Of a stretch of DNA of 64,000 nucleotides, positions 25,286 through 34,041 are shown one piece after another. Location: positions 2,089,501-2,153,500 of the forward strand of contig NZ_CP152276.1 of NCBI RefSeq assembly GCF_038719015.1, read 5' to 3'. The DNA comes from Nguyenibacter vanlangensis. Lineage in GTDB: Bacteria; Pseudomonadota; Alphaproteobacteria; Acetobacterales; Acetobacteraceae. The notes beneath the pieces were generated by a model, which saw only the letters and a program-made list of their open reading frames with translations, did no database searches and was not told where the DNA came from. Within the stretch, counting starts at the first letter, position 1. The number at the start of each line of letters is the position of its first letter. Both the position numbers and the translations under genes were made by a program.

Positions 25286-28210
25286 TCAGAAGGCCACGCC
25301 GGCCTGCAGCCAGACATAGCGTCCAATCATTTCTTCACCGTAAAGTCCGCTGGCCGTATTGTAAACGGCTGTCGGGATATAGGGGGGTGCCTTGTTGAAC
25401 AGGTTGTTGACCCCGCCATCCAGATGCCATTTGCCGAAATCATATCCGACCGTGACGTCATGGGACGTGATCGGACTGACTCGGTAAACCGTATTGGTCT
25501 TGGCGGTCAGGTCGGTGGTGCCATTGTTTAGCACCATGCCACCCGTGAAGTTCATCATATAGCTGGCACGAAAATTCCCGTGATACCAGTTGGCGGCGAA
25601 GTAGTCCTTCACGCGCGGAAAGCCGTACCCGGCGGAATAGATCATGCGGCCGTTATAATTCAACCATGGGCCGCCCGGGCTGTTCTGCTGCTGGTAGCTG
25701 ATGATTTCCTGCATATTGTTGGAAATCACCACGGTATCGTCCATCGTCAGGCGAATGGGATAGCTGAGGTCGAAGTCGATGCCGCCCGTCCGGACGCCGC
25801 CGAGATTCTGATAGACTGACGAGACCTGCGTGATCTGTCCCGAGGAACTGCGCGGCGCGACGTCGCTGCAATAGGCTGTGTTCAGCCCTTCGTAGCATTG
25901 ATCAAGGATATATTGCGGATTAACGGTGCTGATGGCGTTCTTGATCGTATAATGCCAGTATTCCACAGAGATGTTCAGCCCGGGAAGGATACGCGGCGTG
26001 ATGACGGTGCCGAACGTATAAGTCCGCCCCTGTTCGGGCTTCAACGCCTTGTTGCCGCCGGACAGAACCGGAAGCTGCCCCGACCAGGCCGACGTAAAGT
26101 GGTTCGCGTCCACGCCGGCCTTGGCGCAGTTCTGAACGACGGCGGAGCTGAGCCCGCCATAGGTGCGCGCTTGCGAGCAGGGATCGATCGCCGATGTCAG
26201 CGCCAGGGTATTACCGCCATACAGTTCGTAGATGCTCGGCTGGCGATAGGACGTCCCGAGCGTGGCCCGGAAACGGATATCGCGTGTGGGTGCCCAGTTG
26301 ATGCTGCTTTTCCAATTCTGCGTCGAACCAAACGTGTTGTAGGACGACCAGCGGCCCTGCGCGCCCACGGTCAGATCCTTGGCGAAGGCGGCATTCTGCA
26401 GAAGGGGCACGCGCAGTTCGCCATAGACTTCGTTGGCATTGAAGCCGCCGCCGGTCGGGGCCGCGCTTTCGCCCGCAATCTGCCCGGCCGCGATCAGCGG
26501 ATCGGGATGAAAGCTGCCCTGCTCGCCGCGATGTTCCATGCCGAACGCCAGGCCGACATTGCCGCCATTCTGGTACGGCAACTTGACCAGATTGTTGTTG
26601 TGAATCCGCAGGTTGAAGTCCCGGAGCTGGTAGCTGGCACTGCTGTGCTGCGTATAGCTGATGTAATGGGCGCCCTGTCCGGACCACGGCACGAAGGGAT
26701 TGACGAGTTGGCAGCCGGCGGAACCCGCGCAGACGGACGGGTTATATATGATGGGGCCCGACGAGCTGCCCGGGTTGAGCTGTTCGACACCCAGTTCCTG
26801 CAGAAGATGGGCGTAATTGATGTCGTTGGTCGTCTGGAAGGCCGACTGGCTGGAACCATACGCCATGGACGCGTCGTAGTGCCAGTCGCCGAAAATCTGC
26901 CCGCGCGCGCCGGACGTCACCTGATAGGTATCGACGGCGGCACTCAGTTCGCGCGGCCCGAGTTCGGCGAAGCGCTTGTACAGGCCGACATTTTCCCCCC
27001 AGATATTGTAGGGATTCCCCGCCGGAAGCGTCAGGGAACTCAGCAGCGTGGATTCGGGATTGCCGCTGCCGGGCACACCCAGCCCCGTGATGCCGGACGT
27101 GGTGCGATGGGCATAGTTGACCTGGCTGTAAATCGTCATGTGGCGGTTGATATCGTAATGGAAGTCGCCATTCAGATTGGAGGACTGCGTATAGCCCACC
27201 ATCGTCTGATCCATGCCATAATTATAGTTGTCCGACGAATTGTATTTTGAAAAGGTACCGTTGTTATTGCTGATAAGGTTCATTCCGGCCGGATCGACGC
27301 GGGTGCGGGACGTGATGGACGATCCGAAAATCGCGGCTGCGCCGGGTGCGGGGTTGTTGCTGGACGCATCGCGCGACCAGGAACGGTCGCGCTGATACGT
27401 CCCCCCCTGGGTCATGTACTGGCCGAAGAACGAGATGTTCCCCCGGTCATGATCGAAATTGAAACCCTTGTGCGCCGAAATCCGTCCCGTCCGGTCGTCG
27501 CCCACATCCGTAATGCCGCCACGCACGGAAATCGCCGCGTCGTTGACGTCGTGTCTGAGCTTGATATTGACCACGCCCGAGACGGCATCCGCGCCATAGA
27601 GTTCCGAACCGCCATCCTTCAGGATTTCGACCGACGCGATCTGGTCCGTCGCAATGGCGTTCAGGTCTACGCAGGACGTGGACGCACCCATCGTCTGGAC
27701 CATCCTTTTCCCGTCAACAAGGACAAGAACGCGGGACTGTCCCAGGTTCCGCAGATCTACGCAGGACAAGCCGTTTCCCGCAATCGATTTCGCGTTGGAG
27801 GTACCTGTGGACCCGATGGACGGCAGGCGCAGCAGGTAGTCCCCGATCGTCGTCGCCGACGTGTTCTGAATATCGGCGGCCTTGACGGTCTGGACGGGGT
27901 TGGGGTCGGAGTTACGCGCGACGCCAAGGTAGGATCCGGTCACGACCACGGCCTCCGCCTCCACGGGTGCGGCCGGCTGAGATGACGGGATCGCCATCGT
28001 GCGGCTTGTCGCGGGCCTTGTCGCGGTCGCGATCCTGGCGTCCCTTTCCACGCGGGGCGACGGCACCGGGACCTTGCGGGCCACGACCGTCTTGCCGCGG
28101 GCAGGCTTGTGCGTGGGCGCATCCGATGCGGCATGCGCACCGCCGCCGCCCATCGCGACCAAGACGCATACGCCGCATAGAAGCCGGAACCGTGTTTTCG
28201 TGATGATCAT
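25286..28210 (-). CDS. TonB-dependent outer-membrane receptor
   Basis: About 974 residues. A signal peptide (LLCGVCVLVAMGGGGAHA) is followed by a low-complexity linker, a TonB-box-like AEAVVVTGS, and the plug domain (YLLRLPSIGSTGTSNAKS, VLVDGKRMV, VEILKDGGSELYGADAVSG). The barrel ends GRYVWLQAGVAF with a terminal Phe. The start was chosen at MIITKTRF because TTTGGAGGGG precedes it. There is no STN domain, so no sigma/anti-sigma signalling is expected. It heads the minus-strand array and probably imports the island's substrate across the outer membrane. Confidence 0.92.
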   Translation of the reverse strand: MIITKTRFRLLCGVCVLVAMGGGGAHAASDAPTHKPARGKTVVARKVPVPSPRVERDARIATATRPATSRTMAIPSSQPAAPVEAEAVVVTGSYLGVARNSDPNPVQTVKAADIQNTSATTIGDYLLRLPSIGSTGTSNAKSIAGNGLSCVDLRNLGQSRVLVLVDGKRMVQTMGASTSCVDLNAIATDQIASVEILKDGGSELYGADAVSGVVNIKLRHDVNDAAISVRGGITDVGDDRTGRISAHKGFNFDHDRGNISFFGQYMTQGGTYQRDRSWSRDASSNNPAPGAAAIFGSSITSRTRVDPAGMNLISNNNGTFSKYNSSDNYNYGMDQTMVGYTQSSNLNGDFHYDINRHMTIYSQVNYAHRTTSGITGLGVPGSGNPESTLLSSLTLPAGNPYNIWGENVGLYKRFAELGPRELSAAVDTYQVTSGARGQIFGDWHYDASMAYGSSQSAFQTTNDINYAHLLQELGVEQLNPGSSSGPIIYNPSVCAGSAGCQLVNPFVPWSGQGAHYISYTQHSSASYQLRDFNLRIHNNNLVKLPYQNGGNVGLAFGMEHRGEQGSFHPDPLIAAGQIAGESAAPTGGGFNANEVYGELRVPLLQNAAFAKDLTVGAQGRWSSYNTFGSTQNWKSSINWAPTRDIRFRATLGTSYRQPSIYELYGGNTLALTSAIDPCSQARTYGGLSSAVVQNCAKAGVDANHFTSAWSGQLPVLSGGNKALKPEQGRTYTFGTVITPRILPGLNISVEYWHYTIKNAISTVNPQYILDQCYEGLNTAYCSDVAPRSSSGQITQVSSVYQNLGGVRTGGIDFDLSYPIRLTMDDTVVISNNMQEIISYQQQNSPGGPWLNYNGRMIYSAGYGFPRVKDYFAANWYHGNFRASYMMNFTGGMVLNNGTTDLTAKTNTVYRVSPITSHDVTVGYDFGKWHLDGGVNNLFNKAPPYIPTAVYNTASGLYGEEMIGRYVWLQAGVAF

Positions 28211-28674
28211 CAACCCCTCCAAATCGTACCCGCCGTCCGGACGCCCACCCGATCCCGCACACGCACGTGACCGGCTATTCATTCATATTCGGGTCCCTGC
28301 CCGGATCGTCCTCGGACGATGCCGCCCCGGCATGGTTGTCCGTCGCATTGTTGTCCCGTTGCATTTCGTTATCATAGCGGAAGGGACACAACACGAAACG
28401 AAAACTATGTTCTGGCTATATAAAAACTCCCCTTCCCGTCTTGCGCACAATGTCCGGCGTTCATTCATGACGGGAAGATCCGGTATATGGAGAGAAAATC
28501 CTGCCACGATATGAGATATTACGCTTGACGAGCAATGCACGACGGGTACGCGGGATGCGTGCCGCCATCCGCGCGACCCACTAGTTTTTCTATCGTATCA
28601 AGAAACAAAATCATGCTTAACCAGCGATGGACAGCGACATAAGAGACTGAACGCACGACGTACGAGGAAAACCC
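28211..28674. other. Divergent control region of the accessory island
   Basis: 464 bp between the TonB receptor and the VOC gene, visibly richer in A and T than the flanking genes. It must hold both promoters. On the minus strand TATGAT (28371-28376) is a possible -10 for the receptor; TATATAAAA at 28417-28425 marks the most AT-rich part. TTGACG at about 28514 may be a -35 toward the VOC gene, but no convincing -10 matches. No ORF is believable here. Confidence 0.45.
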
Positions 28675-29094
28675 ATGCCCAATCCGTTTCATATCGCCTT
28701 TCCCGTCGACGACCTGGAGGCAGCCAGGCGTTTTTACGGCGAATTGCTGGGATGTCCGGAGGGACGAAGCTCCGATACGTGGATCGATTTCGATCTTTTC
28801 GGACATCAGATCGTGGCTCACCGGGTCGGCGACGATTCCAAAAACGATAGGTGCGGACTGGTCGATGCCAAAGAGGTGCAGATCCCGCATTTCGGCGTCG
28901 TTCTGGACATGGAAGATTGGAAGGCGCTGGCCGAAAAACTGACGGCCCGTGGCACCGAATTCGTCATGCCGCCGCAGATCCGCTTCGTGGGCATGCCAGG
29001 CGAGCAGGCAACGATGTTCCTTCTCGATCCGGCCGGCAATGCCATCGAGTTCAAGGCGTTCGCCGACATGAAGCAGCTCTTCGCGAAACATTAG
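28675..29094 (+). CDS. VOC-family protein
   Basis: 139 residues with a glyoxalase/bleomycin-resistance fold: [20 protein letters not shown] at the start, [14 protein letters not shown] in the middle, and [15 protein letters not shown] with the metal-ligand Glu position near the end. It lies 56 bp before the M20 hydrolase gene and probably shares its transcript. In such pathways VOC proteins may be epimerases, lyases or dioxygenases; none can be chosen here. Confidence 0.85.
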   Translation: MPNPFHIAFPVDDLEAARRFYGELLGCPEGRSSDTWIDFDLFGHQIVAHRVGDDSKNDRCGLVDAKEVQIPHFGVVLDMEDWKALAEKLTARGTEFVMPPQIRFVGMPGEQATMFLLDPAGNAIEFKAFADMKQLFAKH

Positions 29095-29150
29095 TTCCGC
29101 GTCCGGACGGATGCGTCGCCCCGGGTATCGCGATGTGGAAGGGAAAATCG

Positions 29151-30443
29151 ATGGAACAGACCATACATCACCCGGCAGGCGACGGCGCGCATGCCCTGGA
29201 CCGAAAGGTCGCCGAATATCTGTTCTCCGCGCTTCACGATATCGGCTTCGACGGCCAGGGCATCACGCGCGCCACCTACGGGGCCGGCGAGAACGCCGCC
29301 CACCTGTTGATCGAAACCACGGCGCGCGGGATGGGTCTTGAAATCCGCCACGACTGGGCGGCCAATCTCTATGTCACCCTGCCGGGCCGCGATCGCTCCC
29401 TGCCCGCCGTCATGACCGGCTCGCACATGGACAGCGTGCCCGGTGGAGGGAACTATGATGGCGCCGCCGGCGTGGTGGCGGGTCTGACCGTCCTGGCGGC
29501 GTGGAAGACGGCGGGCTTCATCCCCGACCGCGATGTGACGGTGATGGCGATCCGGGCAGAAGAAAGCGCGTGGTTTCCTATTTCCTATCTCGGCAGCAAG
29601 GCGGCCTTCGGGCTGCTGGGCGAAAGCGACCTTGAAACCCCGCGCAATGACGGTGCCGGCACGCTGGCGGACATGATCCGCCTGGCCGGTGGCCGACCCG
29701 ACGACCTGGCGCAGCCGGCGCTGCATCCGGCGGCGATCGACAGCTTCATCGAACTGCATATCGAACAAGGCCCCGTCCTGCTGGAGCGGGATTACCCGGT
29801 CGGAATCGTCAGCGGGATCTGTGGCAGCATACGCTACCGTTCGGCAGCCATTCACGGGCAATATGCCCATTCCGGCGCGACGCCCCGGAATTACCGCGCC
29901 GACACCGTCATCGCCGGCGCGGCGTTCATGCTGGCCATACAGCGGGAATGGATCCGGCGCGAAGACGCCGGTCAGGAAATGACCCTGACGTTCGGCGTCT
30001 GCCGTACCGAAGCCGACCTGGCGCATTTCAGCGCCGTGGCCGGGCGGCTTGATTTTTCGATCGACGTGCGCTCGCGCGATACGCGCCTGCTACGCGAGGT
30101 CGATGACTTCATCCATGCCCAGGCCCGCGCGATCGGACAGGCGCATCATGTCCGCATCGCCCTGGGCCAGCAGACGTCTACCACCCCTTCGGTATCGGAT
30201 GACGCGCTGGTGCAGCGCGCGATGGACAGCGCCACGGGCATGGGCATTCCGGCGATCGGCATGCCCAGCGGTGCGGGCCATGACACCGCGCTGTTCGCCA
30301 CGCAGGGCATTCCGACCCTCATGATCTTCGTCCGCAACGAACACGGAAGCCATAATCCCATGGAAAGCATGGAACTTTCTGATTTCATGCAAGGCTGCGC
30401 CGTTCTGGAAGCCGTCCTGCGCGGCCGCGCCACGACCAGCTGA
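29151..30443 (+). CDS. M20-family amidohydrolase (N-carbamoylase/allantoate hydrolase type)
   Basis: 430 residues. Metal-site segments TGSHMDSVPGGGNYDGAAGV, RAEESAWF, HIEQGPVLLE and SGAGHDTALFA place it with the hydantoinase/carbamoylase/AllC branch, which removes carbamoyl groups from N-carbamoyl amino acids or allantoate using two divalent metals. The start MEQTIHHPAG was chosen because GGAAGGG precedes it; MWKGKS six codons earlier is possible. The enzyme would act naturally after a ring-opening amidohydrolase, and one is encoded in the opposite array. Confidence 0.88.
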   Translation: MEQTIHHPAGDGAHALDRKVAEYLFSALHDIGFDGQGITRATYGAGENAAHLLIETTARGMGLEIRHDWAANLYVTLPGRDRSLPAVMTGSHMDSVPGGGNYDGAAGVVAGLTVLAAWKTAGFIPDRDVTVMAIRAEESAWFPISYLGSKAAFGLLGESDLETPRNDGAGTLADMIRLAGGRPDDLAQPALHPAAIDSFIELHIEQGPVLLERDYPVGIVSGICGSIRYRSAAIHGQYAHSGATPRNYRADTVIAGAAFMLAIQREWIRREDAGQEMTLTFGVCRTEADLAHFSAVAGRLDFSIDVRSRDTRLLREVDDFIHAQARAIGQAHHVRIALGQQTSTTPSVSDDALVQRAMDSATGMGIPAIGMPSGAGHDTALFATQGIPTLMIFVRNEHGSHNPMESMELSDFMQGCAVLEAVLRGRATTS

Positions 30444-30459
30444 ACCGGGCGGATCGACG

Positions 30460-31404
30460 ATGCTGTGCTGTTTCGTGACCCAGCCGATCGACGACCATGC
30501 CGTCGCGTTCCTGCGCGAACATGGCGTCGCGGTGCGGTTCGCGTCACGCGCCACGATGGAATGCGTTGCGGCGGAAATAGGCGATGCGCAGGCGGTCATT
30601 ACACGCGATCTCGGCCTGGACGGCGCTGCGATCCGTAGCGCGTCCGCGCTGCGCATCATCGCCTCGCACGGCGCGGGCACGAACAACATCGCGATCGCCG
30701 AGGCCAGGGCGCGTGGGATCGTCGTCACGCGGACCCCAGGCGCGAACAGCCGTTCGGTGGCTGAACTGACGATCGGGCTGATGCTCGCCGCCGCCCGACG
30801 ACTTTGCGATGCCGACAGGGCGGTCCGCGCGGGACACTGGGATTTTCGCTATGATAGCGGCGGCGTCGAACTGCATGGCCGCACGCTCGGCCTGGTCGGA
30901 TTCGGCGCCGTGGCCCGGCATGTGGCGTGGATCGCGGGCCACGGCTTCGGCATGACCGTCCATGCCTGGTCCCCCAGCGTGCCCGATTGCGTCTTCGCCG
31001 ACCATGACGTCCGGCGTGCGCCCGACCTGCCGTCCCTGGCCGGCGCGTCGGACATCCTGTCGCTGCACAGGCCGTCCGACCCGGGCCAGCCGCCGATTTT
31101 CGACGCCGGACTGGCCCAGGTCCTTCGTCCCGGCACCATCCTGGTCAATACCAGCCGCGGCTCTGCCATCGACAGCCGGACCCTGCTGGCGGCGCTGGCA
31201 GACGGTCGAGTTGGCGCGGCGGGGCTGGACGTCCTGCCGCAGGAGCCCCCATCCGCGCACGAGCCACTGCTGGCAAGCGACCGCGTCGCGCTGTCACCCC
31301 ATATCGGCGGCGCGACGGCCGAGGCCCTGCGCCGTACGGCGATGACTTGCGCCCGTCAGGTCCTGGACGTCCTGTCGGGCCGCGCGCCGCCCGACAGGCT
31401 GTAG
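30460..31404 (+). CDS. D-isomer-specific 2-hydroxyacid dehydrogenase
   Basis: 314 residues. The catalytic triad is visible: Arg in NTSRGSAID, Glu in GLDVLPQEPP, His in SPHIGGAT. The NAD loop reads GFGAVARHV, with Ala replacing the third Gly of GxGxxG. Reduces 2-keto acids or oxidises D-2-hydroxy acids. It follows the M20 hydrolase by 16 bp, suggesting that a hydroxy- or keto-acid arises in the pathway. Convergent with the SDR gene 7 bp away. Confidence 0.88.
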   Translation: MLCCFVTQPIDDHAVAFLREHGVAVRFASRATMECVAAEIGDAQAVITRDLGLDGAAIRSASALRIIASHGAGTNNIAIAEARARGIVVTRTPGANSRSVAELTIGLMLAAARRLCDADRAVRAGHWDFRYDSGGVELHGRTLGLVGFGAVARHVAWIAGHGFGMTVHAWSPSVPDCVFADHDVRRAPDLPSLAGASDILSLHRPSDPGQPPIFDAGLAQVLRPGTILVNTSRGSAIDSRTLLAALADGRVGAAGLDVLPQEPPSAHEPLLASDRVALSPHIGGATAEALRRTAMTCARQVLDVLSGRAPPDRL

Positions 31405-31411
31405 GCACCCG

Positions 31412-32185
31412 TCAGAGCGACCCCACCAGGCCGCCGTCGACGCGGACGAGCGTCCCCGTTACATAACCGGCGCGCGCGCTGGCCAGAAACGTCACCATAT
31501 CCGCGAATTCGGCCGGGTCGCCGTACCGTTTCATCGGAATGGCGTCCCGCGACGCGCGGGATACGTCCTCGACCGGCCGGCCCTGGCGGGCCGCCGCCGC
31601 CACGTTCAGGCTATCGACCCGCCGCGTGTGGATGCGCCCCGGCACGACCGAATTCACGGTGACGCCGTCCGCCGCCACTTCCACCGACAGGGTCTTGGCC
31701 CATCCGACAAGCGCGGGGCGCAGCGTATTGGACAACGCGAGATTCGCGATCGGCTGCAGCACGCCGGACGAGATGATATTGATGATCCTGCCGAACTTCC
31801 TCTGCCGCATGCCGGGAAGGTACATTTCGACCGTGGCGATCGGCACGCGCACCATGGCGGTGAAATACCGGTCCAGATCCGCCATGTCGATATGGGCGGC
31901 ATCGCCCGGCGGCGGGCCGCCGCAATTCGTCACGACGATATCGACGTCGGCGATATCCTTTTTTATGCCGAAGAGCGGCGTCATGTCCTGAAAGTCGGCG
32001 ACATGGATCGACGCCCGGCCGCCCGCGGCGCGGATGGCGTCGCACGATGCCTCAAGCGACTGGCGATGCCGGCCGGTCAGAACGACATGCGCGCCCTCGC
32101 GGGCAAGGCTGGCGGCACAGGCATAGCCCAGTCCCTGGCTCGACCCCATGACCAGGGCGACCCGCCCCGCAAGACCCAGATCCAT
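31412..32185 (-). CDS. SDR-family protein of the GGPP type, lacking the usual YxxxK
   Basis: 257 residues with MGSSQGLGYACAASLA at the nucleotide loop, TNCGGPPPGDAA, and IINIISSGVLQPIANLALSN. In place of the classical Tyr-x3-Lys the sequence reads LALSNTLRPAL, so the normal proton-relay residues are absent. This variant recurs in a recognised SDR subgroup annotated as 3-oxoacyl reductases. Its chemistry is uncertain. It lies between the 2-hydroxyacid dehydrogenase and the LysR gene and is cotranscribed with neither for certain, although LysR (35 bp upstream) is on the same strand. Confidence 0.85.
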   Translation of the reverse strand: MDLGLAGRVALVMGSSQGLGYACAASLAREGAHVVLTGRHRQSLEASCDAIRAAGGRASIHVADFQDMTPLFGIKKDIADVDIVVTNCGGPPPGDAAHIDMADLDRYFTAMVRVPIATVEMYLPGMRQRKFGRIINIISSGVLQPIANLALSNTLRPALVGWAKTLSVEVAADGVTVNSVVPGRIHTRRVDSLNVAAAARQGRPVEDVSRASRDAIPMKRYGDPAEFADMVTFLASARAGYVTGTLVRVDGGLVGSL

Positions 32186-32220
32186 CCCGTCCTCCCGATT
32201 TCATCCCATCCCGTGGCGCG

Positions 32221-33090
32221 TCAGAACGCGCAGCTTTCGAGATTTTCCCTGAACTTGCGGATCGCGTCGCTGTTGGACGACGACAATGTCCAGAGAAATC
32301 CGATATGCCGCTGCGGACAATCGTCGGGCAGCGCCAGCTTACGCACGGACAGTCCCGATGGCCATGGCGGCGCCCAGTCCGGCAGCAGTGCCACGCCGAT
32401 ATTGTGGCTGACCATGATGCTGATCGCCTCCAGCGCGTCCATGTCGAGCTGACTTTTGGGAACGATTCCGTTCTGGCGCATGAAATTATCGACGATGCGT
32501 CCTCCCCACTGGCTTCTGTCGTAGCGCAGGAAAAGGTGATTCTTCAGCACCTCGATCGGGTCCGTCATCGCGCACTTGTCCGACGTCAGCACGATCATGG
32601 GTTCGGAACGCAGCCTGACCCATCCGCATGACTTGGGAACGGGAAAGGGCGGTTCCACGATGACCGCGCCATCCAAGCGGCCCATGAAGACGTCGTCATA
32701 TAGCTTCAGCGACTGGCCTGGCGTCACCTGCAGCTCGACATTGGGATTTTCCGCAAGGAAGCTCTTGATCGCCTGGGGAAACAGTCCCGTCAGGGCGGAG
32801 GATATCGCACCGATATGCAGGTTGCCGGCCAGCGTGTCGTGACTTGCGATCCGCTTGAGTTCCATGGCGGCGGAAATGATCTCGCGGCTCTTGTCCAGGA
32901 TCGCGCAGCCCGACGGCGTGGGCACGACCGTGCGCCCCACCCGCATCAGCAAAGGCTGCCGGATCTGGTCTTCCAGGGCCTTGATCCGCTGGGACACGGC
33001 GGCGGGCGTAATGCCGAGCTGCCTTGCCGCATCGGCGATCGAGCCACGCTCGACGACGGACAGGAAACTTTCAAGGAACCTGATGTCCAT
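32221..33090 (-). CDS. LysR-family transcriptional regulator
   Basis: 289 residues: N-terminal winged helix (FLESFLSVVERGSIADAARQ, AAVSQRIKALEDQI) and a ligand-binding domain beginning near GNLHIGAIS. The start MDIRFLESF follows AGGGAGAG. It lies at the border of the accessory island and is the only regulator in it, so it is the natural candidate for controlling the transport and hydrolase genes in response to the substrate. Confidence 0.92.
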   Translation of the reverse strand: MDIRFLESFLSVVERGSIADAARQLGITPAAVSQRIKALEDQIRQPLLMRVGRTVVPTPSGCAILDKSREIISAAMELKRIASHDTLAGNLHIGAISSALTGLFPQAIKSFLAENPNVELQVTPGQSLKLYDDVFMGRLDGAVIVEPPFPVPKSCGWVRLRSEPMIVLTSDKCAMTDPIEVLKNHLFLRYDRSQWGGRIVDNFMRQNGIVPKSQLDMDALEAISIMVSHNIGVALLPDWAPPWPSGLSVRKLALPDDCPQRHIGFLWTLSSSNSDAIRKFRENLESCAF

Positions 33091-33242
33091 ACTCTCTCCC
33101 TGGCGGATGCACGGCGGCACGATTCGGCCGTGTGGGCGACGACACGCGGACAAGGCGCCCATCAGGATGGCTGGATATCCGGTGGAACTCAAATGCCGAC
33201 CGGCGCCGGCGTGCCTCCTCGCCTGTCGGGGATCGGTCCCTT

Positions 33243-33980
33243 CTATTCCACCAGCCTGACCGGCCGGCGCGGCGGCAGGGGCGGCAGCGGGTCGGGGCGC
33301 TGTTCGCGCACGCTTTCATAGACCAGCATCTGGTGCCCGTCGCGCATGAAGCTGTCGCACAGGGTCATGCCGATTCCGCCCAGGATGGTGCGCGAGGCGA
33401 TATTGGTTTCGCGCGCCACCGCGATGATCCGGCGTATGCCGTTGTCGTGCGCGAAATTCAGCACCGCCCATGCGGCCTCGCTCGCCAGGCCGCGCCCGGC
33501 GGCCCAGGGCCATAGCGCGAAGCGCAGCCCCAGCCCGCGCCCGTCCGGGCGTTCATGCAGTCCCGTCATGCCGATGAAGCGGCCGTCCTCGCGAATCGCG
33601 AAGATGCCCACGCCGTTCCGCGCCCAGCAGGCCAGGTCGTCGGCCATTTCCATTTCGGCCTGCTGGCGGCCGCGCACGCCGCCCAGCATCATGCCGAACG
33701 CCCCGGCATCGGCCTTGAGCCGCGCCATGTCGTCCATGTCGCGCCAGGCGATCGGCTCCAGCACCAGCCGGCCGGTGCGGATATGGCCGCCGGGAACGGG
33801 CGAGCGCGCCGCCCAGCCGATCGGGGCGGCGGGCTGGCCCCAGGGGCCGCGCCGCGGGTGACGGGCGGCGGGCGCGGCCTCGGCGCCGTCCCCACGCCCC
33901 GGCCCGGCATCGCGCCCCTGCCCGGCATCGTACACAGGCGGCGCGCCCGCCCCCTGCGGCGGCGGCGCCCCGTCGCTCAT
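33243..33980 (-). CDS. GNAT-family N-acetyltransferase
   Basis: 245 residues. A Gly/Pro/Ala-rich N-terminal tail of about 65 residues precedes an Acetyltransf_3 domain: IRTGRLVLEPIAWRD, FALWPWAAGRGLASEAAW (acetyl-CoA loop) and VARETNIASRTILGGIGM. Similar to RimJ/RimL-type enzymes that acetylate protein N-termini or small molecules. The start MSDGAPPPQG follows GGAGGCGGGC. It lies 61 bp after ettA on the same strand and may be cotranscribed. Confidence 0.85.
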   Translation of the reverse strand: MSDGAPPPQGAGAPPVYDAGQGRDAGPGRGDGAEAAPAARHPRRGPWGQPAAPIGWAARSPVPGGHIRTGRLVLEPIAWRDMDDMARLKADAGAFGMMLGGVRGRQQAEMEMADDLACWARNGVGIFAIREDGRFIGMTGLHERPDGRGLGLRFALWPWAAGRGLASEAAWAVLNFAHDNGIRRIIAVARETNIASRTILGGIGMTLCDSFMRDGHQMLVYESVREQRPDPLPPLPPRRPVRLVE

Positions 33981-34041
33981 GCCCGCCTCCGGGCCGCCGG
34001 GCGGGCGCGCCGGGGCCGCCCGGCCCGCTTCTCCCGCGGGG

